A stretch of 64,000 nucleotides of DNA from Streptomyces sp. CA-278952 (GCF_028747205.1 NZ_CP112880.1:7227501-7291500), one strand, 5' to 3'. Counted from the stretch's first letter, positions 28,324-37,342 are shown. Notes: generated by a model not told the origin, from the letters alone. Numbers and translations: made by a program.

Positions 28324-31300
28324 TCAGGCCGGCCCAGGGGTGCCACCCGCCGACGTAGTCTCCTCGACCAGTCTCCGGACCAGGTCGATGAACGGCCCGG
28401 CGGCGGAGTTGCTGTAGAACTGACGTGCCGACACCTTGGGCAGGCCCAGGGAGCGAAGCTCGGAGAGCACGCGCACCACGAGCAGCGAGTTGCCGCCGAG
28501 TTCGAAGAAGTTGTCACCCGTCCGCACCGGAACGCCCAGGAGATCCGTCCACACCCGCAGAATCGTCTCCGCGAGCGCGTCACCCGCGTCAGGCCCCTCG
28601 CCGCTTGGCGCCGGGCGCGTCCGAGGAATGAGCTGAGGCGCGGGCAGTGCGGCAGTGTCGAGCTTGCCATTCAGTGTCAACGGGAGTTCCTGGACCGGGG
28701 TGATCGTGGCTGGCACCATGTAGTCGGGCAACACCCGTCGGGCTGCCTTGAACGCCTCCTCGACCGTGCCCGCCGCACCGAACACCGCATAGGCGTCGAT
28801 CCGGGAGCTCGCAGCATCTCCTGGCGTCTCCTGGTGGACAAGGGCGGCCACCGCCTCGATGCCCGGCTCGGCGAGCAGCACGGATCGGATCTCGTCCAGC
28901 TCGATGCGGTGCCCGCGCACCTTCACCTGGCTGTCGAGACGTCCGAGATGGTCGAGTCGCCCGTCCGGCCTCAACCGCCCCCGGTCTCCGCTGCGATACA
29001 TGCGTTCCCCCGTGACGGGGTCGTCGACGAAGCGCTGGGCCGTCAGGTCGGGGCGGCCCAGATATCGGTCCGCGACCCCGGCGCCAGTGACATGGATCTC
29101 TCCCGCCGCGCCGGGGGGCAGCACCCTGCCCCGGGGGTCGCGGATCGACACCGCCCACCCGGGCAGTGCCCGGCCGACCGACCGGGAGTGTGTGATGACG
29201 TCCGCCGGCGTGACGGTCTGCGCGGTGACGTGGACGGTGGTCTCGGTGATGCCGAACATGTTCACCAGACGGCACCGACTCGGCGAATACCGTGTGAACC
29301 ACGGCGCGAGCAGCACCACGTCCAGCGGCTCGCCGCCAAAGACGACCAGTCGCAGTGTCAGCTCTCCGGCTGCTGCTGACTGCCGGTCCGCCTCGACGAG
29401 CTGGCGGAACGCCGAGGGAGTCTGACTCAGCACCGTGACCCGCTCGGCCGCCAGCAGCTCGTGGAACTCGTCGGGCGCGCGGGTGACCCAGTAGGGGACG
29501 ACGACCAGTCGGCCGCCGGTGAGCAGGGCGCCCCATATCTCCCACACCGAGAAGTCGAAGGCGCTCGAATGGAACAACGTCCACACGTCGGTGTGGTCGA
29601 ATCCCAGATCCGGCGCGGTGGCGTCCACGAGTGCGAGGACGTTGCGGTGCGGAACCACGACCCCCTTGGGGCGACCGGTGGAACCGGACGTGTAGATCAC
29701 GTAGGCGGTTGACGTGCCCTCGTCGGCCGCGTCCGTGTCCGTGCCGGGGCAGCCGCTCTCCCGGGCAGATCCCTGCGCTGACCGGCCGGTACCGAGCCCT
29801 TCCAGCTCCTTCGGGCTGATGACGCGCACGCCGTCGAGCCGGGGGAAGCGGTCCGGGTCACCGATGACCACCTTCACTCCGGCATCGGTCGCCGTATGGC
29901 GCAGGCGCTCCTGCGGGTAGCGACTGTCCATCGGGACATAGGCGCAGCCTGCCTTGAGTACGGCCAGCAAGGAGATCACGAGCCTGGCGTCGCGGTCCAG
30001 ACACACACCCACCCTCCCGGAGCGAGCACCGAGCGCGGCGAGCCCGTTGGCCATCGCGTCGGCACACTCTTCCACCTGTTGGTAGGTCAGCTGCGTCGAG
30101 TCGTCGGTGATCGCGACGGAGTCGGGACTCTCGCGGGCCATCGCGGAGATCCGTCCGTGGATCGTGGCAGCGGCGCCGGGTGGGGGCGGAGCGACGACCG
30201 AGCCGAGCCCTCCGAGGCGCAGGACCTCGGTGACCTCAGCGGCGTTCAGCAGGCTCATCGCGGACAGCGTCCCGCTCCCCGGCAGTTGTGCGAGCTGTTC
30301 GGCGAAATGTCCGATGCGCTCCGCGAACATCGCCCCGACCTCCGGGGCGATGTTTCCTTCGTCGAACCAGCACATGCCGGTGGCCGTACCGTCCGGCTGC
30401 TCCTCCACCTGCAGCGCAATCGGCTCGGGTGGAGCCAGGAACGGAAGATAACGGACACCGGGCCGGGCCGGGCCCAGGAAGAGGTGGACTCCAGCGTGCT
30501 CGACCGCCGCCGGGTCGGCACCGATGCTGGTTTCGACGCCGACATCGGTCGAACCGGTCCTGTCCGTGCGGCAGTTGTCGAGATGGGCGGCGACGGTGTC
30601 GTCCTCGTTCACCGCGAGGACACGGCTGACCGGCTCGCCGGGGAACGCGAGTGCCGAGGTGACGTCGAGACGTACCTCCGGCCGGCCGCCGTAGTGGGCC
30701 AGTGCGAGCGAGACCGCCGCGACGGCGAGGGCCTCGCCGCGGCGGGAGCCGGCCCCTTGCACAGCGGGGCCCGGGGCGGGAAGGCGGAACGGTACGCGGT
30801 GGAAGACGCCCGACCTGACGGGCGTACCGAGCCCCCACTCCGGGGCAGGCCGGTCGCCGGCGGTCCGCGTGGGAGGCGTCGGCGCGGGCAGCGGGCCGAA
30901 GGGCAACCCGGCCGCCCGGTCCGGACCGTCCAGCAGCTGTGCGGCCAGCTGCTCCAGCGACTTACGGGGCACCCGGTCACGGACCGCCACGAACACCAGG
31001 TCGGCGACCTGGTCGGTGTACTGGACGAGAACGACCCGCAGCGGTGGCCCGGCCGGGCCAACGGGCCGCCCGGCTTCGGCGCGCACCCGCTCCGCGCCTG
31101 CGGGGTCACGGGAGCCGACGCCCGGCCGGAGTGTCCAGAGGCGTGGCGCGCGCGGTCCGAGGCGGTCCGCGACCGCCCGTACGAGCCGCCTCTGTGCCTC
31201 TTCCTCGTCGACCGGCCCGGCGGCGCGCACGACGAGGCTGTGAGAGGCACGGTGGAGACTGGCCGCGCGGGGCGGGAGGGAAGGTATCGAGCGTGCCGCC

Positions 31301-31356
31301 CCGGACGGATCCGTCCGGGGCGCAGGCGGTGAGGGGGCGGACACTGCTGCGGCCAT
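28324..31356 (-). CDS. Single-module NRPS, degenerate C - A(Thr) - PCP
   Basis: A 1010-aa protein. Residues about 1-410 resemble a condensation domain but lack the catalytic HHxxxDG: the aligned stretch reads RDRVPRK. The adenylation domain (about 430-900) has [11 protein letters not shown], and its pocket residues read DFWSVGMVHK, one or two changes from the usual threonine code DFWNIGMVHK. A PCP with GGNSLL follows, and there is no thioesterase. The frame stays open upstream into the dehydrogenase gene, but the ATG at 31356 has an AGGAGG about 7 bases before it. Third gene of a thioesterase-dehydrogenase-NRPS operon. It probably activates Thr and passes it in trans to the main assembly line, consistent with the (allo-)Thr of globomycin-type compounds. 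How the aminoacyl group is transferred is not evident. Confidence 0.92.
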   Translation of the reverse strand: MAAAVSAPSPPAPRTDPSGAARSIPSLPPRAASLHRASHSLVVRAAGPVDEEEAQRRLVRAVADRLGPRAPRLWTLRPGVGSRDPAGAERVRAEAGRPVGPAGPPLRVVLVQYTDQVADLVFVAVRDRVPRKSLEQLAAQLLDGPDRAAGLPFGPLPAPTPPTRTAGDRPAPEWGLGTPVRSGVFHRVPFRLPAPGPAVQGAGSRRGEALAVAAVSLALAHYGGRPEVRLDVTSALAFPGEPVSRVLAVNEDDTVAAHLDNCRTDRTGSTDVGVETSIGADPAAVEHAGVHLFLGPARPGVRYLPFLAPPEPIALQVEEQPDGTATGMCWFDEGNIAPEVGAMFAERIGHFAEQLAQLPGSGTLSAMSLLNAAEVTEVLRLGGLGSVVAPPPPGAAATIHGRISAMARESPDSVAITDDSTQLTYQQVEECADAMANGLAALGARSGRVGVCLDRDARLVISLLAVLKAGCAYVPMDSRYPQERLRHTATDAGVKVVIGDPDRFPRLDGVRVISPKELEGLGTGRSAQGSARESGCPGTDTDAADEGTSTAYVIYTSGSTGRPKGVVVPHRNVLALVDATAPDLGFDHTDVWTLFHSSAFDFSVWEIWGALLTGGRLVVVPYWVTRAPDEFHELLAAERVTVLSQTPSAFRQLVEADRQSAAAGELTLRLVVFGGEPLDVVLLAPWFTRYSPSRCRLVNMFGITETTVHVTAQTVTPADVITHSRSVGRALPGWAVSIRDPRGRVLPPGAAGEIHVTGAGVADRYLGRPDLTAQRFVDDPVTGERMYRSGDRGRLRPDGRLDHLGRLDSQVKVRGHRIELDEIRSVLLAEPGIEAVAALVHQETPGDAASSRIDAYAVFGAAGTVEEAFKAARRVLPDYMVPATITPVQELPLTLNGKLDTAALPAPQLIPRTRPAPSGEGPDAGDALAETILRVWTDLLGVPVRTGDNFFELGGNSLLVVRVLSELRSLGLPKVSARQFYSNSAAGPFIDLVRRLVEETTSAGGTPGPA

Positions 31357-31406
31357 GGACGGCCTCCTGCCGGATGAGAAGCGGTGGGGGTGGTCGTGAG
31401 GCCGGT

Positions 31407-32231
31407 TCAGCGGGCGCTGAAACCGCCGTCCACGGTGAGGGTCGTCCCGGTGACCTGCCGGGAGTCGTCTCCGGCGAGCCAGAGGGCGGCGCCCGCGACA
31501 TCCCCCGGTTCGATGAGCGCGTTCATGGGCTGGTCCCGGACGAACACCTCCTCGTGCTCTCCGACCGGCACTTCCAGGGACCGCGCGATCTCCGAGAGCA
31601 TGCGGCCCTCCACGACGGGGTCGTCGCGCACAGAACCGGGGCACAGGGCGTTGACGCGCACACCGAAAGGCGCGTAGTCCAGCGCGGCGGCCTTTGTCAG
31701 GCCGATGAGGCCGTGCTTGGCGGCGACGTACCCGGCGAAGTGCCGGTAACCGACCATCCCCGCGGTCGATGAGACGTTGATGATGCTGCCTGCCCGCTGC
31801 TCGACCATAGGGGGGAGGAACGACTTCATCGTCCGCCAGGCGCCCGACAGGTCGACGTCGAGCATGAGAGCCCATTCCGCTTCGGTGATCTCATGGACGC
31901 TCTTGCCGGAGGGTGTGGCGATACCGGCGTTGTTCACGAGGATCTGAACCGTCCCGAAACGGTCGAGTGCCTCGTGCGCCGATTCGGTCACGGCCACCGG
32001 GTCACGCAGATCGGCTGCCGCTGTGGTGACAGCGACACCGTGCTTCTCGCAGAGCGCCGCGGTCTCGGCGAGCTGGTCCGCCGAGCCGAGTGGGTAGGGC
32101 ACGCCCGGCAGGTTCTCCGCGATGTCGAGCAGAAATAGATCGGCTCCCTCCTGTGCGAAGCGCACCGCGCAGGCCCGGCCCAGCCCGCGGGCCGCACCGG
32201 TGACGACAGCTGTCTTCCCCTGGAGCAACAC
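31407..32231 (-). CDS. Short-chain dehydrogenase/reductase, mycofactocin-associated type
   Basis: A 274-aa NAD(P)-dependent oxidoreductase. It shows the Rossmann glycine motif (TGAARGLG near residue 12), NNAG, a Ser in the SSTAG stretch, and the catalytic YxxxK (YVAAK). An insertion after the second beta strand containing VPYPL is characteristic of SDRs tied to the redox peptide mycofactocin. The chosen GTG at 32231 lies just after the thioesterase stop, a normal operon spacing. It sits between a thioesterase and a Thr-activating NRPS module, so it might act on a carrier-bound beta-hydroxy amino acid, for example inverting C3 of Thr by oxidation and reduction. That role is inference; it could equally act on a precursor. 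Confidence 0.85.
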   Translation of the reverse strand: MLLQGKTAVVTGAARGLGRACAVRFAQEGADLFLLDIAENLPGVPYPLGSADQLAETAALCEKHGVAVTTAAADLRDPVAVTESAHEALDRFGTVQILVNNAGIATPSGKSVHEITEAEWALMLDVDLSGAWRTMKSFLPPMVEQRAGSIINVSSTAGMVGYRHFAGYVAAKHGLIGLTKAAALDYAPFGVRVNALCPGSVRDDPVVEGRMLSEIARSLEVPVGEHEEVFVRDQPMNALIEPGDVAGAALWLAGDDSRQVTGTTLTVDGGFSAR

Positions 32232-32238
32232 GCCGGCC

Positions 32239-32976
32239 TCAGCCGACGAGCGGGTCGGGGGTGGACTGCGCACCGCTCGACTCCGCGGCGACGGTGGCGA
32301 GGACGCTTTCCGGAGAATCCACGAGATACATGTGGCCGCCGGGCACCTCGCGATAGGTGAAGGCGCTGGTGGTGGCCGCACGCCAGCCCTGAGCCTCCGT
32401 GCAGGAGACGAGCTCGTCGTCCGCTCCCCGCAGTGAGGTCACCGGCACGGACAGCGGCTCCTTCGAGGCGGGCTTGTAGTTCTCGTGCATCGCCACGTCA
32501 GCCCGGAGCAGCGGTAGGAGTATCTCGCGCAGGTCCGGATCGTCGAAGGCCTCGTGTCGGTAACCTGCGAGGGTGCCCACGAGGCCGATGAACTTCTCGT
32601 CGTCCATTCCGGTGGCCCGTTCGGCCCGGCCGTCCCATGGCCCGGGGGAACCGCTGACGAAGAGATGGCTCAGCCCGGTGCCGCCCAGGCGTTCCAGTTC
32701 GCGTGCCAGCTCGAAGGCGAGCACGGCGCCGAGACTGTGACCGAACAGACCGAAGGGCGCCTGTCGGCCCACGCGTTCGACCACCTGTGGCGCCAGCGCT
32801 TGAGCGGCCTGCACGGCGTCCTCGTAGGGCTCGTCGAGGAAGAGCTCTTCACGTCCGGGCAGTTGCAGTGGCACCACCTGGATTCCGTGCTCGCGCCGAG
32901 AATTCCATGGGCGGTAAAAGCCGGCGCCGCTGCCCGCGTAGGGCAGGCACACCAGTGAGAACGAGCTTTCCGACAT
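32239..32976 (-). CDS. Type II thioesterase
   Basis: A 245-aa alpha/beta hydrolase of the GrsT/RifR family that removes wrong or stalled acyl groups from carrier proteins, or possibly moves aminoacyl groups between carriers. Catalytic residues are visible: nucleophilic Ser in GHSLGA (near 79), Asp in RGADDELV, and His in GGHMYL. The early CLPYAGSGAGFY motif is typical of the family. The ATG at 32976 has AGGAGG about 10 bases upstream. It heads the operon whose other genes are the dehydrogenase and the Thr-activating NRPS. A Ser rather than Cys nucleophile favours editing over SyrC-type aminoacyl transfer. Confidence 0.93.
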   Translation of the reverse strand: MSESSFSLVCLPYAGSGAGFYRPWNSRREHGIQVVPLQLPGREELFLDEPYEDAVQAAQALAPQVVERVGRQAPFGLFGHSLGAVLAFELARELERLGGTGLSHLFVSGSPGPWDGRAERATGMDDEKFIGLVGTLAGYRHEAFDDPDLREILLPLLRADVAMHENYKPASKEPLSVPVTSLRGADDELVSCTEAQGWRAATTSAFTYREVPGGHMYLVDSPESVLATVAAESSGAQSTPDPLVG

Positions 32977-33430
32977 GGATTTCTCAACCTCCTAGACGCC
33001 GCGCCCGGGTTGTGGTGCCTAGACGCGGCTTCGCTTCAGCGGGTGCCTCGCGCCGAGACCGGGGGCGGGGTGCGGCACGTGGTCATGTGGGGAGGAACAC
33101 CTCGATCGAGACCTGGCGTAGACGGGCGTGCCTCCGCTCGGAGAGCCGGAGTCGCGACCGTGCCGGGTCTCCTACCGTACCGCTGCATGCCCTCCGCATG
33201 CACACGGCTTTGACTGGCGATGATCATACAGGTCAACTTATCTGCATTCCATGCCAGTTCACGTACGAACTACGCACCTATCTCCCACCTCGTGAGGGGT
33301 GAAGCGTCTCGCCGGGCATCGACTGGGGGACTGGTGAACCGTCAGCACTGCGGGAACCGAGAGGCTTGGATCAAACCTCTGCCGGTTCCCCGGCAACCCT
33401 TGCCCGGATCGCCGCGGCCGAGCAGGGCGG
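32977..33430. promoter_or_regulatory. Intergenic region upstream of the thioesterase operon
   Basis: About 450 bases without a supported gene. The left part must carry the promoter of the minus-strand thioesterase-SDR-NRPS operon. An imperfect hairpin lies at 33351-33391: GGAACCG pairs with CGGTTCC and AGAGG with CCTCT, with a small bulge. I cannot assign promoter elements. The region abuts a transposase remnant, so part of it may be insertion-derived. Confidence 0.4.
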
Positions 33431-33835
33431 ATGGCGAGTGGAGTCCGGTCCTTGATCGACGTTCCACGCCCTGCGGCTCTGATTTTCGGGGGCTTCAAGG
33501 AACTGCACCTGATGCCCGGCCATAGCCCCGAACTCAACCCCGGCGAGCTACTGAACGCCGACCTCGAACACCACGTCCACGCCGCCCGAGCCGCCGCCGT
33601 CGATGAACTCGCCCGCGAGACACGGTGCTTCCTCCACCGCAGACAGCGCCAGCCCCGCTTTGTGACCGGCTACTTCCACGCCCGCCACGTCTGCTGCACA
33701 CTTCAGGAGGCAACCCACCATTTCCGCCTCAAACTCTCATTCCATCGAAGCCGCACTCAAGTTTGGCGTCCCGAGCACGAGCCGAAGCAATCACATTCAT
33801 GCATGGATACGTCGAGGCGCACTGCAGCTGACTGA
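33431..33835 (+). pseudogene. IS630-family transposase remnant (C-terminal part)
   Basis: The open frame encodes a stretch (about 33490-33700) resembling the end of IS630/Tc1-type transposases: an LMPGHSPELNP motif, the ELLNADLEHHVH segment with the last acidic catalytic residue, and a basic tail with GYFHARHV. The N-terminal DNA-binding part and the first two catalytic Asp residues are missing, and no terminal inverted repeats are evident. It therefore looks dead. It lies between the lipopeptide genes and the regulator/lasso region, marking past rearrangement there. Confidence 0.72.
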
Positions 33836-34498
33836 TCGCATGGCCGTGAGGCGCCCGCCGATCCCCACGTCACGCGCCCGGGCCACTGCTGCAGCTCGGT
33901 CACGGACGTCAAGTTTCGTGAAGATCCGGGAAACATAGTTCCTGACTGTCTTCTCGGCGAGAGAAAGGCGTTTCGCTATCCCGTTATTTCCTATGCCGCT
34001 CGCAATGAGTTCCAGAATCTCGAGTTCCCGGGAAGTGAAACCTTCGAGCCCTCTTGGCGCGAGGCTGGCTCGCATGTCAGGACCGGCTGCCCAGAGCCTT
34101 GTCGCTACCGGAGGGCTGAAGACGGTGCCCCCATCGGCGACTATTCGAATGACGTGAGCGAGACCCTCCAGTGGTCCCGTCTGTGTCAAATAGCCGCTCA
34201 CACCCGCATCCAAGGCTGCGGCAACGGACTCGGGATCGTCCCGTTGTGAGAAGACGAGGAACTTGGGGAGCCTCGTGTTGCGAGCATATCGTTCTCGGAA
34301 TCGTCTAACACTTGCGATCAAATCCTGCGCAGATCGCGGAGTCGCCAGAATAATAACCTGGGGACATTCGGGCACTTCATCGAGGTCCTTACGCACTGCA
34401 GAAGTGGGAGGAATGATTGCGATGTGCGCATCACGGCTGGCGATTGATTCCAACCCGGCGCAAGTTATAGGCTCGTCTCCGACAACCATGAGGCTCAC
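33797..34498 (-). CDS. Atypical LuxR/NarL-family regulator without phospho-acceptor Asp
   Basis: A 233-aa protein with a receiver-like N-terminal domain and a clear C-terminal LuxR helix-turn-helix (FTSRELEILELIASG ... LSLAEKTVRNYVSRI). The receiver keeps an acidic pair (GDEP), but the strand that should end in the phosphorylated Asp reads VIILATP, and the conserved Lys site reads GYLTQTG. It is probably not controlled by phosphorylation, like other atypical regulators of antibiotic clusters. The GTG at 34498 was chosen for domain fit and a GA-rich stretch upstream; a TTG at 34552 is possible. The gene is visibly less GC-rich than its neighbours, suggesting separate origin. Probable regulator of one of the two biosynthetic loci. 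Confidence 0.82.
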   Translation of the reverse strand: MSLMVVGDEPITCAGLESIASRDAHIAIIPPTSAVRKDLDEVPECPQVIILATPRSAQDLIASVRRFRERYARNTRLPKFLVFSQRDDPESVAAALDAGVSGYLTQTGPLEGLAHVIRIVADGGTVFSPPVATRLWAAGPDMRASLAPRGLEGFTSRELEILELIASGIGNNGIAKRLSLAEKTVRNYVSRIFTKLDVRDRAAAVARARDVGIGGRLTAMRSVSCSAPRRIHA

Positions 34499-35132
34499 GT
34501 TCAACGTGCTCTCTCTTTCTGAATTCCACACCCGTAAAATCCACGGCCGCAAGGACGCAATCGCAAGGTTTCATGCTCGTTACTATGGAATAACTCTCCA
34601 TGGGTTCCGGTCATGCCCTACAGGAAACTCTGGAAGGGTGCAAGGGGCATTCTCTTCCAGAGTAACTAGTGCAAATTCAGCAAGGTGTACGATGCCGCGC
34701 AACTTCTGAGTATGTGGCCGTCAAGCTGAGATGCAAGTGACCTACACAACTGGAACTTGCGAATCCGCCTTTGCCCGGTGCTTCTAGGCCATACGTCGAT
34801 GGAGCTCCGCGCCCCGTGCGTGAATCCCCTGTGAATCCGTAACAGGCATCGACGTATGGGCCATGTCCTGAAGGGTGCACAAGACGTCGTGACCTTGGTG
34901 ATCGCCGACTCTCCACCCTTGTCCGCCGCAGCCTTCCAGCTGCTGCTGAGAACAGGCTGGGGCTGCGCGGCCTCAGCCTGAGAGGGGGGACGAAGGGCCA
35001 CGTTCGAACCTCTCGAACATGGCCGGTTCATGGTCCTCCGGTTCGCCTGGCAACGGCCTCTTGATCGTTCCCACGGGCATACGGCCCCGGCCGCCCTGGA
35101 CGTGCAGGCGGGAGGCGGCCTAGGTTCACCGG
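34499..35132. other. Intergenic region with a 13-bp inverted repeat
   Basis: About 630 bases of relatively low-GC DNA between the divergent regulator and kinase genes. A 13-base inverted repeat (CCATACGTCGATG at 34789-34801 and its complement at 34846-34858) surrounds two copies of GTGAATCC. It could be a regulator site or insertion scar. Promoters for both flanking genes should lie here. No protein-coding frame is convincing. Confidence 0.45.
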
Positions 35133-36296
35133 ATGACTGGGACATCACGGTGGTACCGGGGTCTGCCCGACGCGCTGACAGCTATCGGATTCGCACTCTT
35201 TCCACAGGTCGCGGTGGTGCAGGAGGCTTTCTCGGGGGGGACGGGCGAAGGGGCGGTGTGGGCGGTGGCCCTCTCCGCGGCGCTGCCGCTTACGGTCCGT
35301 CGACTGTGGCCGGTGCCGGTGTTCGGCGTGGTCTTCGCCGCTGCTTGCTGGGGTTTGTCCACGGGGGCCGGGCCGGTCGGGTTTCCCGCGGCGGCGTGGG
35401 CGTTGTACGCAGTGGCAGCGGCACAAGGCCGTCCGCGGCTGCCGGCTGTCCTCGTCGGAGGGATATGCCTGGCCGGCGCAGCCGTGTTGACGCTGGCGGG
35501 AGGTCGCGGATTCGCCGGTAGTGCGGTGGTGACGCACACGGTGTCCGCACTTCTGCTGCTCGGCGTCGCCTGGGCGGCGGGGACGACGGTGCGCGAGCGG
35601 CGGGAGGGCGTTCGCCGGGAGGTCGTGGCGGCGGCGGAGCGGGCCAAGATCGAGGAACGGCTGCGAATCGCCCGGGACATCCACGACGTGGTCTCGCACA
35701 GTGTGGGGCTGATCGCGGTCAAGGCATCGATCGCCAACCATGTGCTTTCCACGCGCCCGGATGAGGCGAAGAAGGCATTGGCGGCGATCGAGGAGGTGAG
35801 CCGCGGGGCGCTGCGCGACCTGCGGTCCACGCTGACGGTGCTGCGCGAGGACGACGCGCATGGCCGGACCGGCGACGACTCGCTTCGGCCGGCGCGGGGC
35901 TTGGCCGATGTTCCCGACCTCGTACGGTCGGCGGAGGAGGCAGGTGTGAGGGTGGTCCTCGACTCCCGGTGCACAGGGGCGGTCACCGAGGGGGTGGCAC
36001 TGTCCGTGTTCCGGATCGTCCAGGAGGCGTTGGCCAACGTGGTGCGGCACGCTGCCCCGACCCGGTGCCGGATGACACTGGTGACGGAGGACGGGGTCCT
36101 GCGGGTCGAGATCGTTGACGAGGGGCCATTGCCGTCGGGCGCCGCGCCGGCAGTCGGCCGGGGCGCTGGGCCCGCATCCGGAGCCGGGATGGGCTTGGTC
36201 GGTATGGCTGAGAGAGTCGCGGCCCACGGCGGCACGCTGCACACCGGGCCCACCGTGCACGGCGGCTTCGAGGTGCGGGCCACGCTGCCGTGCTGA
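35133..36296 (+). CDS. NarL-type sensor histidine kinase
   Basis: A 387-aa membrane kinase. Several hydrophobic segments fill the first 150 residues, followed by a HisKA_3 dimerisation domain with the phospho-accepting His in ARDIHDVVSHSVG, then a HATPase domain with the N-box (VQEALANVVRHA) and a late G-box (GMGLVGMAERVAAHGG). Such kinases normally precede their response regulator, but here a strong terminator and an ABC transporter follow. The nearest canonical NarL regulator is at 45421, beyond the lasso genes. A kinase beside a BcrA-type transporter often senses cell-wall stress; siamycin-type lasso peptides act on the cell wall, so an immunity or induction role is plausible. Confidence 0.9.
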   Translation: MTGTSRWYRGLPDALTAIGFALFPQVAVVQEAFSGGTGEGAVWAVALSAALPLTVRRLWPVPVFGVVFAAACWGLSTGAGPVGFPAAAWALYAVAAAQGRPRLPAVLVGGICLAGAAVLTLAGGRGFAGSAVVTHTVSALLLLGVAWAAGTTVRERREGVRREVVAAAERAKIEERLRIARDIHDVVSHSVGLIAVKASIANHVLSTRPDEAKKALAAIEEVSRGALRDLRSTLTVLREDDAHGRTGDDSLRPARGLADVPDLVRSAEEAGVRVVLDSRCTGAVTEGVALSVFRIVQEALANVVRHAAPTRCRMTLVTEDGVLRVEIVDEGPLPSGAAPAVGRGAGPASGAGMGLVGMAERVAAHGGTLHTGPTVHGGFEVRATLPC

Positions 36297-36354
36297 CCTG
36301 CCGCTCCGGCCGGTGACTCATACTCGGGTATGAGTCACCGGCCGGAGCGGCAGG
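36297..36354. terminator. Perfect 27-bp inverted-repeat terminator
   Basis: It begins at the base after the kinase stop. The arms are 27 bases each and perfectly complementary, with a 4-base TCGG loop and no U-tract, the I-shaped type common in Streptomyces. It should isolate the kinase transcript from the ABC transporter genes. Confidence 0.9.
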
Positions 36355-36412
36355 ACGATTTTCCCGACCTGGGGCCGATGCTCCGCCGGACCGACTGCAC
36401 CAGACTCGCTGT

Positions 36413-37342
36413 GTGATTGAGATTCGGAAACTGACCAAGCGGTACGGGTCGCGCACTGCCGTGGACGACCTCACCTTCACCGTACGGCCGGGCGCGGTTA
36501 CAGGCTTCCTCGGACCGAACGGCGCGGGCAAGTCGACCACGATGCGGATGCTGTTCGGCCTCACACGACCGGACGCGGGTGCAGCCCTTATCAACGGCCA
36601 CCCTTATCCGGACCTCGCCTTCCCGGCCCGGCGCGTGGGCGCGCTCCTGGAGACATCGGCCCCTCATCGTGGGCTGACCGCAGCCGGTCACCTCAGCTGG
36701 ATCGCCAGAAGCAACGGCATTCCGCGCGGCAGAGTGAGCGAGGTACTGGACCAGGTCGGTCTGGCTGACGTCGCCCGCCGCCGTATCGGAGGCTTCTCCC
36801 TCGGTATGGCCCAACGCCTGGGCCTGGCCGCCGCGTTGCTCGGCGACCCGGAGATCCTCGTCCTGGACGAGCCGGTCAACGGCCTGGACGCGGAAGGCAT
36901 CCGATGGCTGCGCCGACTGCTGCGGGCACGGGCCGAGGCAGGCGGCACCGTCTTGGTCTCCAGCCATCTGATGACGGAGATGTCGCTGGTCGCCGACCAT
37001 CTGATTGTCGTCCACCAGGGCCGGCTGCTGGTAGACACCGGGATGACCGACTTCATCCGGCTGCACGGCCGCCCACACCTGCGGGTCCACGCGTCCGACA
37101 TCAACCGGCTCGCCTCCACCCTGACGGACCACGGGGCCACCGTGCAGGTCACCCATGACGGAGGCATCGAGGTCCGAGGGATCACAGAAGCCGAGATCAG
37201 CCGCCTGGCCACCGAGGGCGGGCATGGAACGGCCCGGCTGGGGGCGGCGGACGGATCACTGGAGGAGACCTTTCTGGAACTCATCGACCAGCACAGCACC
37301 GGCCGCCAGACCGGTCCGGAGACGAGGAACAGTCGTGTCTGA
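36413..37342 (+). CDS. ABC transporter ATP-binding protein, BcrA type
   Basis: A 309-aa ATPase of the drug/peptide export class. It has Walker A GPNGAGKST near residue 40, a signature-like FSLGMAQRLGLA, and Walker B LVLDEPVNGLD. The GTG start lies about 58 bases after the kinase terminator. The last codons overlap the start of the permease gene by 8 bases, so the two are translated together. The C-terminal third is variable, as in BcrA/NatA-type exporters. It sits just upstream of the lasso precursor and could give immunity to the peptide or detoxify other wall-active compounds; the lasso operon has its own exporter. Confidence 0.92.
   Translation: MIEIRKLTKRYGSRTAVDDLTFTVRPGAVTGFLGPNGAGKSTTMRMLFGLTRPDAGAALINGHPYPDLAFPARRVGALLETSAPHRGLTAAGHLSWIARSNGIPRGRVSEVLDQVGLADVARRRIGGFSLGMAQRLGLAAALLGDPEILVLDEPVNGLDAEGIRWLRRLLRARAEAGGTVLVSSHLMTEMSLVADHLIVVHQGRLLVDTGMTDFIRLHGRPHLRVHASDINRLASTLTDHGATVQVTHDGGIEVRGITEAEISRLATEGGHGTARLGAADGSLEETFLELIDQHSTGRQTGPETRNSRV

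Noticed and set aside
33351..33391. Riboswitch or structured RNA
   Set aside because: Only a short bulged hairpin is visible, without the conserved core of any riboswitch class I know.
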